From Saccharomonospora cyanea NA-134 (GTDB lineage Bacteria > Actinomycetota > Actinomycetes > Mycobacteriales > Pseudonocardiaceae): a stretch of 64,000 nucleotides of DNA. The notes beneath the pieces were generated by a model that saw only the letters and a list, made by a program, of their open reading frames with translations, was not told the origin of the DNA and did no database searches. Shown piece by piece: positions 15,790-24,383 of the stretch. Numbering within the stretch: position 1 is the stretch's first letter; every line of letters starts with the position of its first letter. The translations under genes were made by a program, and so were the position numbers. The stretch is taken from the NCBI RefSeq assembly GCF_000244975.1, contig NZ_CM001440.1, positions 2,092,325 to 2,156,324 of the forward strand, read 5' to 3'.

Positions 15790-17118
15790 GTGTCCAGCGT
15801 CCCCGGCGCCACTGATACCGCTGACGCCCGCAGGCGCATCCCGCGCACCGACGACCTGCTCGCCGAACCCCGCTTGGCCAAGGCCGTGGAGGATCTCGGC
15901 CGCGGCCTCGTCCGGCGGGCGATCACGGCGGCCCAGGGCCGTGCGCGGGCGGGCGAGATCGATCCGGAGGCGGTCGCCGACGAGGCCGTGGCGTCATTGC
16001 CCGCCACGGCCTCGTCGATGCGGGAGGTGCTCAACGCCACCGGCGTGCTCGTCCACACCAATCTGGGACGCGCCCCGCTGTCGCAGGCCGCGGTGCGGGC
16101 TGTGCGGGCCGCGGCGGGGAGCACGGACGTCGAGTTCGACCTCGGCGAGGGCGGCCGGGCCCGGCGGGGGCGAGGCGCGCTCGCCGCGCTGGCGGAGGCC
16201 CTGCCGGAGGCGGGAGGCGTCGACGGCGTGCACGTCGTCAACAACAACGCCGCCGCACTGCTGCTGTGCGCGCTCGTGCTCGCGCCCGGCAGGGAGATCG
16301 TGATCAGCCGCGGGGAGCTGGTCGAGATCGGCGACTCCTTCCGCATCCCTGACCTCGTCACCTCGACCGGAGCCCGCCTGCGGGAGGTCGGCACCACCAA
16401 CCGGACCCACCTGTCCGACTACGCCGACGCGATCGGGCCGGACACCGGCTTCGTGCTCAAGGTGCACCCGTCGAACTTCCGGGTCAGCGGCTTCACCTCC
16501 CAGGTGCCGGTGGCCCGGCTGGCGGAGCTCGGCGTGCCGGTGGTGGCCGACATCGGGTCCGGGCTGCTGCGGGCGCACCCCCGGCTCCCCGACGAACCCG
16601 ACGCCGCGAGCGCGCTGGCCGACGGCGCCGCCGTGGTCACCGCCAGCGCCGACAAACTGCTCGGTGGCCCGCAGGCGGGCCTGCTGTTCGGCGACCACGA
16701 GCTCGTGCGGCGACTGCGGCGACACCCGGCCGCGCGCGCGTTGCGGGTGGACAAGCTGACGCTCGCGGCGCTGGAGGCCACCGTACGAGGCCCCGTGCCG
16801 CCCGTGCGGCGTTTCCTCGACACCGCACCGGAGACGCTCCGGGCCCGCGCCGAACGCCTCGCCGCCATGCTCGTCCGCCGGGGCGTGGACGCCGTCGCCG
16901 TGTCCACCACGGCCGCCGTCGGCGGTGGCGGCGCGCCCGGCGTGGAGCTGCCCAGTGCCGCGGTGAGCCTGCCCGCCGACTACGCGCGGACGCTGCGTAT
17001 GTCCGAACCCGCCGTGGTGGGGCGACTCGAACGCGGCCGGTGCCTGCTCGACCTGTGTGCCATCGCGACCGACGCCGACGAACGCCTGGTGGAGGCCGTG
17101 ACGCGATGCACGTCGTAG
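15790..17118 (+). CDS. selA: L-seryl-tRNA(Sec) selenium transferase
   Basis: 442 residues. SelA converts Ser-tRNA(Sec) to Sec-tRNA(Sec) with selenophosphate and PLP. The N-terminal helical domain (IPRTDDLLAEPRLAKAVEDL) precedes VLVHTNLGRAPLS and the large PLP domain; the PLP lysine is at about 289 (SADKLLGGPQAGLLFG). The GTG at 15790 is chosen because GGAGGAGG lies just upstream; an ATG at 15763 is a weaker alternative, and longer readings would run into tRNA-Sec. Its 3' end overlaps selB by 13 bp. Confidence 0.96.
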   Translation: MSSVPGATDTADARRRIPRTDDLLAEPRLAKAVEDLGRGLVRRAITAAQGRARAGEIDPEAVADEAVASLPATASSMREVLNATGVLVHTNLGRAPLSQAAVRAVRAAAGSTDVEFDLGEGGRARRGRGALAALAEALPEAGGVDGVHVVNNNAAALLLCALVLAPGREIVISRGELVEIGDSFRIPDLVTSTGARLREVGTTNRTHLSDYADAIGPDTGFVLKVHPSNFRVSGFTSQVPVARLAELGVPVVADIGSGLLRAHPRLPDEPDAASALADGAAVVTASADKLLGGPQAGLLFGDHELVRRLRRHPAARALRVDKLTLAALEATVRGPVPPVRRFLDTAPETLRARAERLAAMLVRRGVDAVAVSTTAAVGGGGAPGVELPSAAVSLPADYARTLRMSEPAVVGRLERGRCLLDLCAIATDADERLVEAVTRCTS

Positions 17119-18857
17119 CCACGGCCGGGCACGTCGACCACGGCAAGTCCACGCTGGTGCGGGCGCTGACCGGGATGGAGCCCGACCGGCTCGACGAGGA
17201 GCGTCGTCGCGGCCTGACGATCGATCTCGGGTTCGTGTGGACGGACATCTCCGGCCGGTCGTTCGCGTTCGTCGACGTGCCGGGGCACCAGCGGTTCGTG
17301 CCCACCATGCTCGCCGGGGTCGGACCGGTCGCGGCCGTGCTGTTCGTGGTGGCCGCCGACGAGGGCTGGCAGAACCAGTCGAGCGAGCACCTCGCCGCGC
17401 TCGACGCGTTCGGCGTGCGACACGGCGTGCTCGCAGTCACCAAGGCCGACCGGGCCGACCCGGCGCCCGTCCTCGCCTCCGCGCTCGACCGCATCACCCC
17501 CACGAGCCTCGGCCGCGTCCCCGCCGTCGCGGTCAGCGGGCGCACGGGTGCAGGACTCGCCGCGCTGCGGGCGGAACTCGCCGCGCTGGGGGACCGGCTT
17601 CCACACCCCGACCGGGACGCCGATGTGCGGTTGTGGGTCGACCGGTCGTTCAGCGTCCGGGGCGCGGGCACGGTCGTCACCGGCACCCTGGGCGCGGGGA
17701 CGCTGTCGGTGGGCGACGACCTCGAACTCGGTCGAAGCGGCCGCCGTTACCCGGTGCGGGGACTGCAGTCGCTCGGCCGCGACCACGACACCGTGGAGGC
17801 GGTCGCCCGCGTCGCGGTGAACCTGCGAGGTCTCGACCACCGCGACGTCGGCCGGGGTGATGCGCTGCTCGCACCCGGCGCGTGGCGGCACACGCGCGAG
17901 CTCGACGTCCGGTTGCGAGGAGAGAAGACGGAGAACCTGCACCGGGACCTGGTCGCCCACGTCGGTGCCGCCGCCGTTCCCTGTCGCGTCCGTCCACTCG
18001 GGACCGATCTGGCGCGGCTGACCCTTGCCCGGGAACTGCCGCTGCGAGCCGGTGATCGCGGGCTGCTACGCGACCCGGGCGAGCACAGCGTTCCCGCCGG
18101 GTTCGACGTCCTGGATCCCCGCCCGCCCGCGTTGCGGCGCAGGGGAGCGGCCCGGGCCCGGGCCGCCGAGCTGGCCGGCGACGATCCCGCCGACGCGTAC
18201 GTGCGCAGGCACGGTGCGGTCGCCATCACCGAGCTGCACGCACTCGGGTGGACCGTTCCGGGGGCCCGGGTGGGACGCTGGGCGGTCGCCGACGAGTTGC
18301 CTCGGCGGCTCGCCACGCGTGTGGCCGAGCTGGTGTCCGACTGGCGTGAGCGTCATCCGTTGTCGGCCGGACTGCCCGTCGAGTCGCTGCGCCACACGCT
18401 GGACGTTCCCGAGGAGTTGCTCGACGCCGCCCTCGCCGACACCGGACTCACCGTCCGTGACGGTGTCGTGGCCGATCCCACGCGAACGCCGCGCCTGCCC
18501 GAATCCGTGGAGCGGGCCGTGCGGGCCGTCGAACGGCGACTCGCCCGCGAGCCGTTCGCCGCGCCCGAGGCAGGCGACCTCGCCGAGGTCGGGCTCGGTC
18601 CGAAGCACCTCGCCGCCGCCGAACGAGCGGGCAGGTTGCTGCGGATCGCCGACGGGGTGGTGCTGGCACCCGGCGCGCTCGACGAGGCCGTCCGGGTGCT
18701 GACCGGGCTGCCCGAGCCGTTCACCGTCAGTCAGGCACGACGCGCTCTCGGTACCACTCGCAGGGTCGCCGTGCCACTGCTCGAACGCCTCGACGCCGAG
18801 GGCCGTACCCGGCGCGCGTCCGACGGCACGCGCACGCTGCGCCGCCCTCACACGTGA
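17106..18857 (+). CDS. selB: Selenocysteine-specific elongation factor SelB
   Basis: 583 residues from the ATG overlapping selA. The GTPase domain has G1 AGHVDHGKST, the G2 threonine in RRRGLTIDLGF, G3 DVPGHQRF and G4 TKAD. EF-Tu-like domains II and III follow, and the C-terminal 220 residues (from about RPPALRRRG) form the winged-helix repeats that bind the SECIS hairpin next to the UGA. SelB brings Sec-tRNA(Sec) to the ribosome at UGA. In this window its target is the formate dehydrogenase alpha subunit at 46856-50170. Confidence 0.96.
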   Translation: MHVVATAGHVDHGKSTLVRALTGMEPDRLDEERRRGLTIDLGFVWTDISGRSFAFVDVPGHQRFVPTMLAGVGPVAAVLFVVAADEGWQNQSSEHLAALDAFGVRHGVLAVTKADRADPAPVLASALDRITPTSLGRVPAVAVSGRTGAGLAALRAELAALGDRLPHPDRDADVRLWVDRSFSVRGAGTVVTGTLGAGTLSVGDDLELGRSGRRYPVRGLQSLGRDHDTVEAVARVAVNLRGLDHRDVGRGDALLAPGAWRHTRELDVRLRGEKTENLHRDLVAHVGAAAVPCRVRPLGTDLARLTLARELPLRAGDRGLLRDPGEHSVPAGFDVLDPRPPALRRRGAARARAAELAGDDPADAYVRRHGAVAITELHALGWTVPGARVGRWAVADELPRRLATRVAELVSDWRERHPLSAGLPVESLRHTLDVPEELLDAALADTGLTVRDGVVADPTRTPRLPESVERAVRAVERRLAREPFAAPEAGDLAEVGLGPKHLAAAERAGRLLRIADGVVLAPGALDEAVRVLTGLPEPFTVSQARRALGTTRRVAVPLLERLDAEGRTRRASDGTRTLRRPHT

Positions 18858-20890
18858 TCGCGCGGCACCGAGGTGTGCCAGTTCCGGGAGAACACCCGCT
18901 GTCCGCCCTCGTAGGCGTCCAGCCTGGCGTGCACGACGAACTCGGTGGGCGTGCACGTGAGCGTGGTGTGCGTGACCGCGGCGGCGTCCCACTCCCCGCG
19001 CGTGAACCGCATGGTCCAGTCCACACTGCCGCGCGTCGAGTCGAAGTCGTCGGCGACCCACTCGTAGTGCTCGTCGGCTCGCCTGCGCACGTCGAGGTCG
19101 ATGTCGTCGAAATGCAGCACACCGAGGTCCTTCACCACGTCCAGGGCCGAGCTGTAGTTCACGAGGTCTCGTGACACGGTCCAGCGCCCGTCACCGGGTT
19201 GGAGCCGCCGGGTGGGCGTAGGCGGCGTGCCCTCGGGGTCGTCGAACGGTTCGGGGCTCACCTCGCCGTCTCGGGCGGGCCGTACCGGAAACGTCACCGA
19301 GCTCCGGCCCGGGAACACCGTGAGTCGCACCGGCTCGGGCGGCGGCCAGGCCAGCGGCCAGTAGGACGTCGACACGGCGATGCGTACCCGGTGGCCTGCC
19401 GGGAACGCCTGCGCCACCCCGTTCAGTGGCACGCTCACCCGGTAGCGCCGGTGCGGTTCGAGCGGTGCCGGGCGGGCGTGGCCGTCGCGGTGGGTGAGGT
19501 TGAGCAGGCCGTAGCTCACGCGCGTGGCCCTGCCCTCCGGGGCGACGTCCGACAGCCGCACCGTCACCATCGCGTTCGGCCGGTCGCAGCTCAGCTCCAG
19601 GTTCACCACCGGCGAGCCGAGGATCTCGTGCCGCTCGGTGAGCACGTCCGTGTCGAACACCAGCGACCCGCCGTCCTCCTCCCGCTGGTCGTAGGGCAGG
19701 TCGGGCGGGGCGTTGTACGAACACCACTTGCCCGCGAACTGCCCCACCGACAGCGGCGACTCGATGGTGAGCGGCTCGTCGGCGCTGGTGCCGTCCCCAG
19801 CGTCGTCCGGGGTGGGTCCCTTGACGAGCCGGTTGTGCAGGAGCGTGAACTCGGTGGGCTCGATGCGCGGAGACGGCCACGACGGCTCGCCGATCCACCG
19901 GCCGGGCCGCTGCTCGTACGCGGTGGCGGGTTTGGCGCTCTCCTGCATCCAGATGCGCAGCATCGGCTCGTCCATCACGCCGTTGTCCACGCCCTTGAGC
20001 CAGTGGTCCCACCAGCGCACCAGCTCCTGGAGGAACCCGATGGCCGGGCCCGGTTTGCCGAGATGCGGGTACTTGTGCGACCACGGTCCGATCAGACCCT
20101 TCCGGGGCACGCTCAGGTGACGCAGCAGCCGGAAGACGGAGTTCGAGTACCCGTCGGCCCACCCGCTCACGGCCAGCACCGGGCACCCCACGGCGGAGTA
20201 GTCCTCGCACACCGACCCGTGTCGCCAGTAGTCGTCGCGGCGTTGGTGGCGCAGCCACTCCACCAGCCACGGCTCACAGTGCTCCAACCGCTCCCGCCAC
20301 ATCTCACGCCAGCGGCGCCCCACCACGGCCGGGTCCGGCGGGCACGAGTTGTAGGCGAACATCGTCGACGCCCACGACAGGTTGTCCGACAACAGACAGC
20401 CACCCATGTAGTGCACGTCGTCGGCGTAACGATCGTCGGTGGACGACAGCGTCGCGATGGCCTTCAGACTCGGCGGGCGGCGCGCCGCGATCTGCAGCGC
20501 GTTGAAGCCACCCCACGAGATGCCCATCATCGCCGTGCTGCCGTCGCACCACGGTTGGGCGGCCAGCCACGCCAGCACCTCCTCGCCGTCGGCCAGCTCC
20601 TGTTCCAGGTACTCGTCGGCGAGGACACCGTCGCTGTTGCCGCTGCCCCGCAGGTCCACCCGCACGCCCGCGTAGCCGTGCCCGGCGAGATACGGGTGAT
20701 GGATCGAGTCGCGTTGGGCCGTCAGGTCGTTCAGGCGGTACGGGATGAACTCGCAGATCGCGGGCACCGGGTCGGTGTCGGAGGACACCGGTCGCCACAC
20801 CCTCGCCGACAGGCGGGTTCCGTCTGCCAGCGGGATCCACACGTGGTCGTCCCTACGGACCGCGTGCGGCAGCGAGGTGACTGTGCGCAC
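18848..20890 (-). CDS. CocE/NonD-family alpha/beta hydrolase
   Basis: 680 residues from a GTG with GGGAGG. It has the X-Pro dipeptidyl-peptidase / cocaine-esterase layout: an alpha/beta hydrolase domain with nucleophile motif GISWGGFNAL, aspartate in SGWADGYSNS and histidine in GPWSHKYPH, then a C-terminal jelly-roll (from about residue 340, GSLVFDTDVLTERHEILGS). Members hydrolyse esters or amides such as beta-lactam precursors and acyl-peptides. No secretion signal is seen. It follows the ATP-grasp gene by 15 bp in an apparent two-gene operon, so ligase and hydrolase may act on one metabolite. It converges on selB with a 10-bp overlap. Confidence 0.88.
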   Translation of the reverse strand: MRTVTSLPHAVRRDDHVWIPLADGTRLSARVWRPVSSDTDPVPAICEFIPYRLNDLTAQRDSIHHPYLAGHGYAGVRVDLRGSGNSDGVLADEYLEQELADGEEVLAWLAAQPWCDGSTAMMGISWGGFNALQIAARRPPSLKAIATLSSTDDRYADDVHYMGGCLLSDNLSWASTMFAYNSCPPDPAVVGRRWREMWRERLEHCEPWLVEWLRHQRRDDYWRHGSVCEDYSAVGCPVLAVSGWADGYSNSVFRLLRHLSVPRKGLIGPWSHKYPHLGKPGPAIGFLQELVRWWDHWLKGVDNGVMDEPMLRIWMQESAKPATAYEQRPGRWIGEPSWPSPRIEPTEFTLLHNRLVKGPTPDDAGDGTSADEPLTIESPLSVGQFAGKWCSYNAPPDLPYDQREEDGGSLVFDTDVLTERHEILGSPVVNLELSCDRPNAMVTVRLSDVAPEGRATRVSYGLLNLTHRDGHARPAPLEPHRRYRVSVPLNGVAQAFPAGHRVRIAVSTSYWPLAWPPPEPVRLTVFPGRSSVTFPVRPARDGEVSPEPFDDPEGTPPTPTRRLQPGDGRWTVSRDLVNYSSALDVVKDLGVLHFDDIDLDVRRRADEHYEWVADDFDSTRGSVDWTMRFTRGEWDAAAVTHTTLTCTPTEFVVHARLDAYEGGQRVFSRNWHTSVPRDHV

Positions 20891-20905
20891 GGCAGAACCT
20901 CCCGG

Positions 20906-22177
20906 TCAGACGTCGTCGATCTCGAAGCGCAACGCGGACACGCAGCGTTCGTACCTGTCGTTCAACTCCTGCTCGCTGCTCGCTGCGACGTGGATGTCGG
21001 CCAGTTCGTAGCTGTAGCTGTCGCGCGCGTACTGTTCCGACAGCCGCGAGCCCTTCTCCGTCGTGAGGTCCACGAAAACACCGAGGTCGCGTTCGACCGC
21101 GGCGACCTCCTCGGGGCTCGGCACGCGGCGCACGATCCCGTCGGCGAATCTCCGCAGGAACCATTTCGCGGCCACGGCGGCGGAGCCCTCCCGCCGCGGC
21201 ATCCTCGGGTCCTCGCCGAGGGCGAGACTCACCATGCAGTGCAGGTTCGACACCCCGTCGACCGCCTCGAACAGGCGCGCGTGCGACTGCGACAACCGAG
21301 GGTTGACCTCCAGCACCCACACGCGGCCCGCGGTCGTGTCGACGAAGAACTCGATGTCGAAGGTGGTGGACCGCAGCCCCATCCGCACCACGACGGCCTT
21401 CGCGATGTCCGACACCCGCCGCACCGCCTCCTCCGGCAGCGTGGACGGGTACTGGTAGCGCAGGAAACTCGGCGTGCCGGGGTAGCACACCGAGTCGACC
21501 ACGCCGTACACGTGCGGCTCGTGGTGGTGGCGGTAGCCCTCCACGGTGATCTGCGCGCCACTGACGGCTTCCTCGGCGAGGCACGCACTGGCGCCGGCTT
21601 CGGCGACCTCCGGAGGCAGCGACACGCGCTCCAGCACCGCGTCGAACGGGCCGCCGATACTGCCGATCCCTTCCCGGATCCCCTCCACGGCCTCGGCGAG
21701 CCCACGGTCGTCACCGACCTGGTAGGCGAGCTTGGACGACGACGACTTCACCGGCTTGAGCCACACCGGGTACTCCAGGCCCTCCGGCAGGCGCGGCGGG
21801 TCGGAGTGCAGGTCCACCAGGCCGAACCGGGGGCAGGCGTCGGTCACCTGCGACTGTTCGAGCCTGCTCCAGTACTTGTGCTCGCACCTCACGATCGATT
21901 CCAGGCTGGTGCTGGGCAGCCCGTAGCGTTCGCACAGCACCGGCACCAGTGACGTCACCGGGAAGTCCCAGTAGCCGGTGACGGCGTCGATGGAGCCGTC
22001 GAAGGAGTCGAGCCGCTCGCACGCCCGCGTCAGGCAGCTCCGGAAGTCGCTGTAGCCGATGCGCACCTCGTCGACGCCGAGCAGCGCGTGAAACCGGTAG
22101 TTTCGCGCGCCGGGCAGCCGGTGCAGCAGCTCGGCGTTGCGCTCGTCGAGCCCGAGCACGAAGACGTTCTCGGCCAC
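20906..22177 (-). CDS. ATP-grasp domain ligase of unknown substrate
   Basis: 423 residues from a GTG after AGGAGG. The central ATP-grasp fold is seen in the lysine of EHKYWSRL, YPVWLKPVKSSSSKLAYQV, the FDIEFFVDTTAGRVWVLEVN strand pair and the metal-binding NPRLSQSH. The N-terminal 100 residues form a Rossmann-like pre-ATP-grasp part (MAENVFVLGLDERNAELL). Family enzymes join a carboxylate to an amine or thiol using ATP. The adjacent CocE-type hydrolase suggests a small biosynthetic or salvage pathway, but no substrate can be inferred. Confidence 0.85.
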   Translation of the reverse strand: MAENVFVLGLDERNAELLHRLPGARNYRFHALLGVDEVRIGYSDFRSCLTRACERLDSFDGSIDAVTGYWDFPVTSLVPVLCERYGLPSTSLESIVRCEHKYWSRLEQSQVTDACPRFGLVDLHSDPPRLPEGLEYPVWLKPVKSSSSKLAYQVGDDRGLAEAVEGIREGIGSIGGPFDAVLERVSLPPEVAEAGASACLAEEAVSGAQITVEGYRHHHEPHVYGVVDSVCYPGTPSFLRYQYPSTLPEEAVRRVSDIAKAVVVRMGLRSTTFDIEFFVDTTAGRVWVLEVNPRLSQSHARLFEAVDGVSNLHCMVSLALGEDPRMPRREGSAAVAAKWFLRRFADGIVRRVPSPEEVAAVERDLGVFVDLTTEKGSRLSEQYARDSYSYELADIHVAASSEQELNDRYERCVSALRFEIDDV

Positions 22178-22303
22178 CGGCCACCTCCTGCGGGCAGCGA
22201 CACGTCCCGCAAAGGGTGACCCGCCACGCGGGCGGCGAAACCGGTGACGGCCGCCCGGCGCTCACCGACGGAATCGCCGCCGTCGTGTCCGCAGCCTGTG
22301 ATC

Positions 22304-22342
22304 GGGTGTTCGCACTTCACGTAGACGGAAGTGCGAACACCC
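22304..22342. repeat. Perfect 15-bp inverted repeat upstream of thioredoxin
   Basis: Arms 22304-22318 and 22328-22342 are exact reverse complements around a 9-base loop. It lies in the 260-bp divergent region between the ATP-grasp and thioredoxin genes. It could be an operator, a leader hairpin or an intergenic repeat element. No T-run follows, so a simple terminator is less likely. Confidence 0.75.
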
Positions 22343-22436
22343 GTACCTAACCTGCGGACACGCCGGACGGGCGTGGAATTGTGGGCCCGGCTCAGCTGTT
22401 GACCGGAGTGACGTCCACGACGACAGGAGAGTACAA

Positions 22437-22796
22437 GTGGCGACAGTCGAACTGACGAGCGAGAACTTCAACGAGATCGTCGGTGCGCGGGGAACGGTGT
22501 TCGTGGACTTCTGGGCTGCCTGGTGCGGGCCCTGCCGGGCGTTCGCCCCGGTGTTCGAGCAGGCCTCGGAGCAGTACCCGGACATCACCTTCGGCAAGGT
22601 GGACACCGAGGCTCAGGTGGAACTCGCGCAGGCGTTCGGTATCTCCTCCATCCCGACACTGCTCGCGGTCCGCGACGGTGTGGTGCTCTACGCCGAGCCG
22701 GGCGCGCTGCCCGCTCCGGCGTTCGAAGACCTGATCAACAAGGTGCAGCAGGTCGACATGGACGAGGTGCGCGCCGAGATCGAGCGCGCGGGCTGA
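22437..22796 (+). CDS. trxA: Thioredoxin
   Basis: 119 residues from a GTG preceded by AGGAGA. The active site FWAAWCGPCRAFAP has cysteines at 30 and 33, and the cis-proline motif GISSIPTLLAVRDG follows. The protein is a dithiol-disulfide oxidoreductase of the cytoplasm. The C-terminal helix (FEDLINKVQQVDMDEVRAEI) is somewhat longer than in E. coli Trx. No thioredoxin reductase is adjacent, so this is probably an accessory thioredoxin. A terminator-like hairpin follows the stop. Confidence 0.93.
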   Translation: MATVELTSENFNEIVGARGTVFVDFWAAWCGPCRAFAPVFEQASEQYPDITFGKVDTEAQVELAQAFGISSIPTLLAVRDGVVLYAEPGALPAPAFEDLINKVQQVDMDEVRAEIERAG

Positions 22797-22803
22797 AGAC
22801 ACG

Positions 22804-22845
22804 AGGGCTCACGATCGCGGACTGCTTTCGGCGGTCGTGAGCCCT
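22804..22845 (+). terminator. Terminator-like hairpin after thioredoxin
   Basis: Arms 22804-22818 and 22831-22845 pair over 15 positions with one G-T wobble, around a 12-base loop. It begins 7 bp after the trxA stop and ends 11 bp before the next ATG. Confidence 0.75.
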
Positions 22846-22856
22846 ACACTGGCGGT

Positions 22857-23126
22857 ATGCGTGGACCTCGTCCGGTCACCGAGGTGCCTGACGTCGTCGG
22901 TCTCGGGGCCGACGACGCGTGTGACATCGTGCGACGGGCCGGCCTGAACCCGGTGCCGCCGGACGGCGGTGAGCTGCCGATGTCCGGCATCGTGACCGCG
23001 CAACGCCCCATCGGAGCAGCCGGAGCGGTGGAGGGAGCCGAGGTGGTGCTCTGGGTCCACCCCGGCAAGGAGGCACCCGTCGGAGCCGCGAGCACGGGGC
23101 CGCTGGAATCCGCCTCGCCCGAGTGA
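22857..23126 (+). CDS. Stand-alone PASTA-domain protein
   Basis: 89 residues carrying a single PASTA domain (EVPDVVGLGADDACDIVRRA, GLNPVPPDGG, GIVTAQRPIGAAGAVEGAEV). PASTA domains bind muropeptides or beta-lactams in surface kinases and penicillin-binding proteins, but here there is no kinase, signal peptide or membrane helix. The C-terminal 20 residues are polar. A cytoplasmic regulator or decoy role would be speculative. Confidence 0.8.
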   Translation: MRGPRPVTEVPDVVGLGADDACDIVRRAGLNPVPPDGGELPMSGIVTAQRPIGAAGAVEGAEVVLWVHPGKEAPVGAASTGPLESASPE

Positions 23127-23148
23127 GCGCCGGGCCGGGGAGCCGCGC

Positions 23149-23664
23149 TCAGCGGGTCGGCACACGAGCCGGCAGCTTCGCGCCCCACTCCCGAGCCCGT
23201 TCGGTCTCGCCGTCGACGAGGGGGCCGAGGGTGTCCACGACCAGGAAGTGCCGCGCCTCGGCGGCGAGTTCGACAGGTGCTCCACGAAGTCGTTTCGCGA
23301 CTGCCTTGGCCGCCGAACCCGGCAGACGTGGCCTGGCCACCTTGGTGTCGAAGACGGCGAGTCTCACCGGCGACGACAGCCGGACCCGAGCCACCCATTC
23401 CCGCACACCGTCTCGTCGCGACACCAGTGGCGCGTTCGCGGCGCGGGCGCGTTGGGCGGCGTCGTCGCGCGTGGCCGGTCGGCTCATGCCGAACGCGTGC
23501 GTCGGCGCGCCGATCACCAGCAGGTCCACGCCCTCCACCGTGTCGGGCGCGTCGCCGACTTCCACGATCTCCACGGCGCCGTGTCGCCGCAGCCCGTCGG
23601 CCACCGCTTCGGCGACCGCGCGGGTGTTGCCGAACATGGACTCGTACACCAGTAGTGACCGCAT
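23149..23664 (-). CDS. Flavodoxin-family protein
   Basis: 171 residues from the ATG at 23664. The FMN-phosphate loop is YESMFGNTRAVAEAV at the N-terminus, followed by LLVIGAPTHAFGMSRPATRD for the isoalloxazine loop. It is a short-chain flavodoxin-like electron carrier or quinone reductase of the cytoplasm. The following gene in the same direction upstream ends 4 bp before this start. An in-frame ATG at 23727 would extend the N-terminus by 21 residues without family support. Confidence 0.85.
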   Translation of the reverse strand: MRSLLVYESMFGNTRAVAEAVADGLRRHGAVEIVEVGDAPDTVEGVDLLVIGAPTHAFGMSRPATRDDAAQRARAANAPLVSRRDGVREWVARVRLSSPVRLAVFDTKVARPRLPGSAAKAVAKRLRGAPVELAAEARHFLVVDTLGPLVDGETERAREWGAKLPARVPTR

Positions 23665-23668
23665 GCTG

Positions 23669-24055
23669 TCACGATGCCGACGGCGCCCGGCCGGAGACAG
23701 AGCCGAAGGACTCTGTGCGGTCACCACGTGTCCCCGGCGTGCGGCGCGGCGTACGGGGGAGTGCGACGGTACGGGTCACGGGAGCGCGCCGCCCACGGGG
23801 AAGAACGGTCTGGCGCGCCGCACGCTCCGCCGCGCGCCGGGCGGCGGATGCGGCGTGGGCTCGTTCCCGCTCCTGGCACGCTACGCACACGACCACGGTG
23901 CCCGCGTCCCTACCGGCGGAGTCGAGCAGCGACGCGACTCTGGCGGTGCGGAATCCGCATTCACCGCAGACGATCGCCGGCGCGTCGCCGTGGAACCGGA
24001 TGCTTCTCTCTCCGGACGCCGGGTACGCCGAGGAAACCGAGGACACAGCCGTCAC
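23669..24055 (-). CDS. Small zinc-ribbon-like hypothetical protein
   Basis: 128 residues. Two CxxC knuckles (IVCGECGFRTARV and VVVCVACQERE) about 25 residues apart suggest one zinc ribbon. The C-terminal half is very basic (ARRAAERAARQTVLPRGRR) and could bind nucleic acid. The GTG start is a guess; the frame is closely spaced (4 bp) to the flavodoxin start, which supports a two-gene unit. Family not recognised. Confidence 0.5.
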   Translation of the reverse strand: MTAVSSVSSAYPASGERSIRFHGDAPAIVCGECGFRTARVASLLDSAGRDAGTVVVCVACQERERAHAASAARRAAERAARQTVLPRGRRAPVTRTVALPRTPRRTPGTRGDRTESFGSVSGRAPSAS

Positions 24056-24077
24056 AGCGCATCGCCCTCCTCACCCT

Positions 24078-24102
24078 GTGTGAACGGACATGAGCGGGGT
24101 AC
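24078..24102 (+). promoter_or_regulatory. Weak SigB-like element before the small ORF / NUDIX pair
   Basis: GTGT (24078-24081), 15 bases, GGGTAC (24097-24102), about 78 bp before the GTG at 24180. The -10 part is perfect and the -35 differs at one base. Confidence 0.3.
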
Positions 24103-24179
24103 CCAGGTGGCGGCGGACACACACTGTGTGGCCGTGCGCGGTCACGAACGGTGATCCGGTGAGGGAGGCGGAGGTACCG

Positions 24180-24383
24180 GTGACACAGCGGTTTCGGGCT
24201 CAGCCCGCGCATGGGAACCTGCCGAACCCTTCCGTCGCGCGGCTCGCAGCCCCGGTGCTCACGAAGTGGGACTTGTTCGAAGCGGGGAAGGTGCCGACCG
24301 GCGATCCTGAGTACACCGTCGGACCGCAACGGCTGCGCGGGTGGGAGGTGGCGGGCGCGGACGGCAGCGCCGCACGTCGATGA
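24180..24383 (+). CDS. Small hypothetical protein coupled to NUDIX
   Basis: 67 residues from a GTG preceded by GGAGG. The segment FRAQPAHGNLPNPSVARLAA and VLTKWDLFEAGKVPTGDPEY looks conserved, but I do not know the family. The stop overlaps the ATG of the NUDIX gene (ATGA), so the two are translationally coupled, which supports both being real. Confidence 0.55.
   Translation: MTQRFRAQPAHGNLPNPSVARLAAPVLTKWDLFEAGKVPTGDPEYTVGPQRLRGWEVAGADGSAARR

Noticed and set aside
22217-22241. SigB-like promoter of the ATP-grasp gene
   Set aside because: GTTT-N15-GGGTCA on the minus strand resembles the motif, but the -10 box is wrong at a key position.
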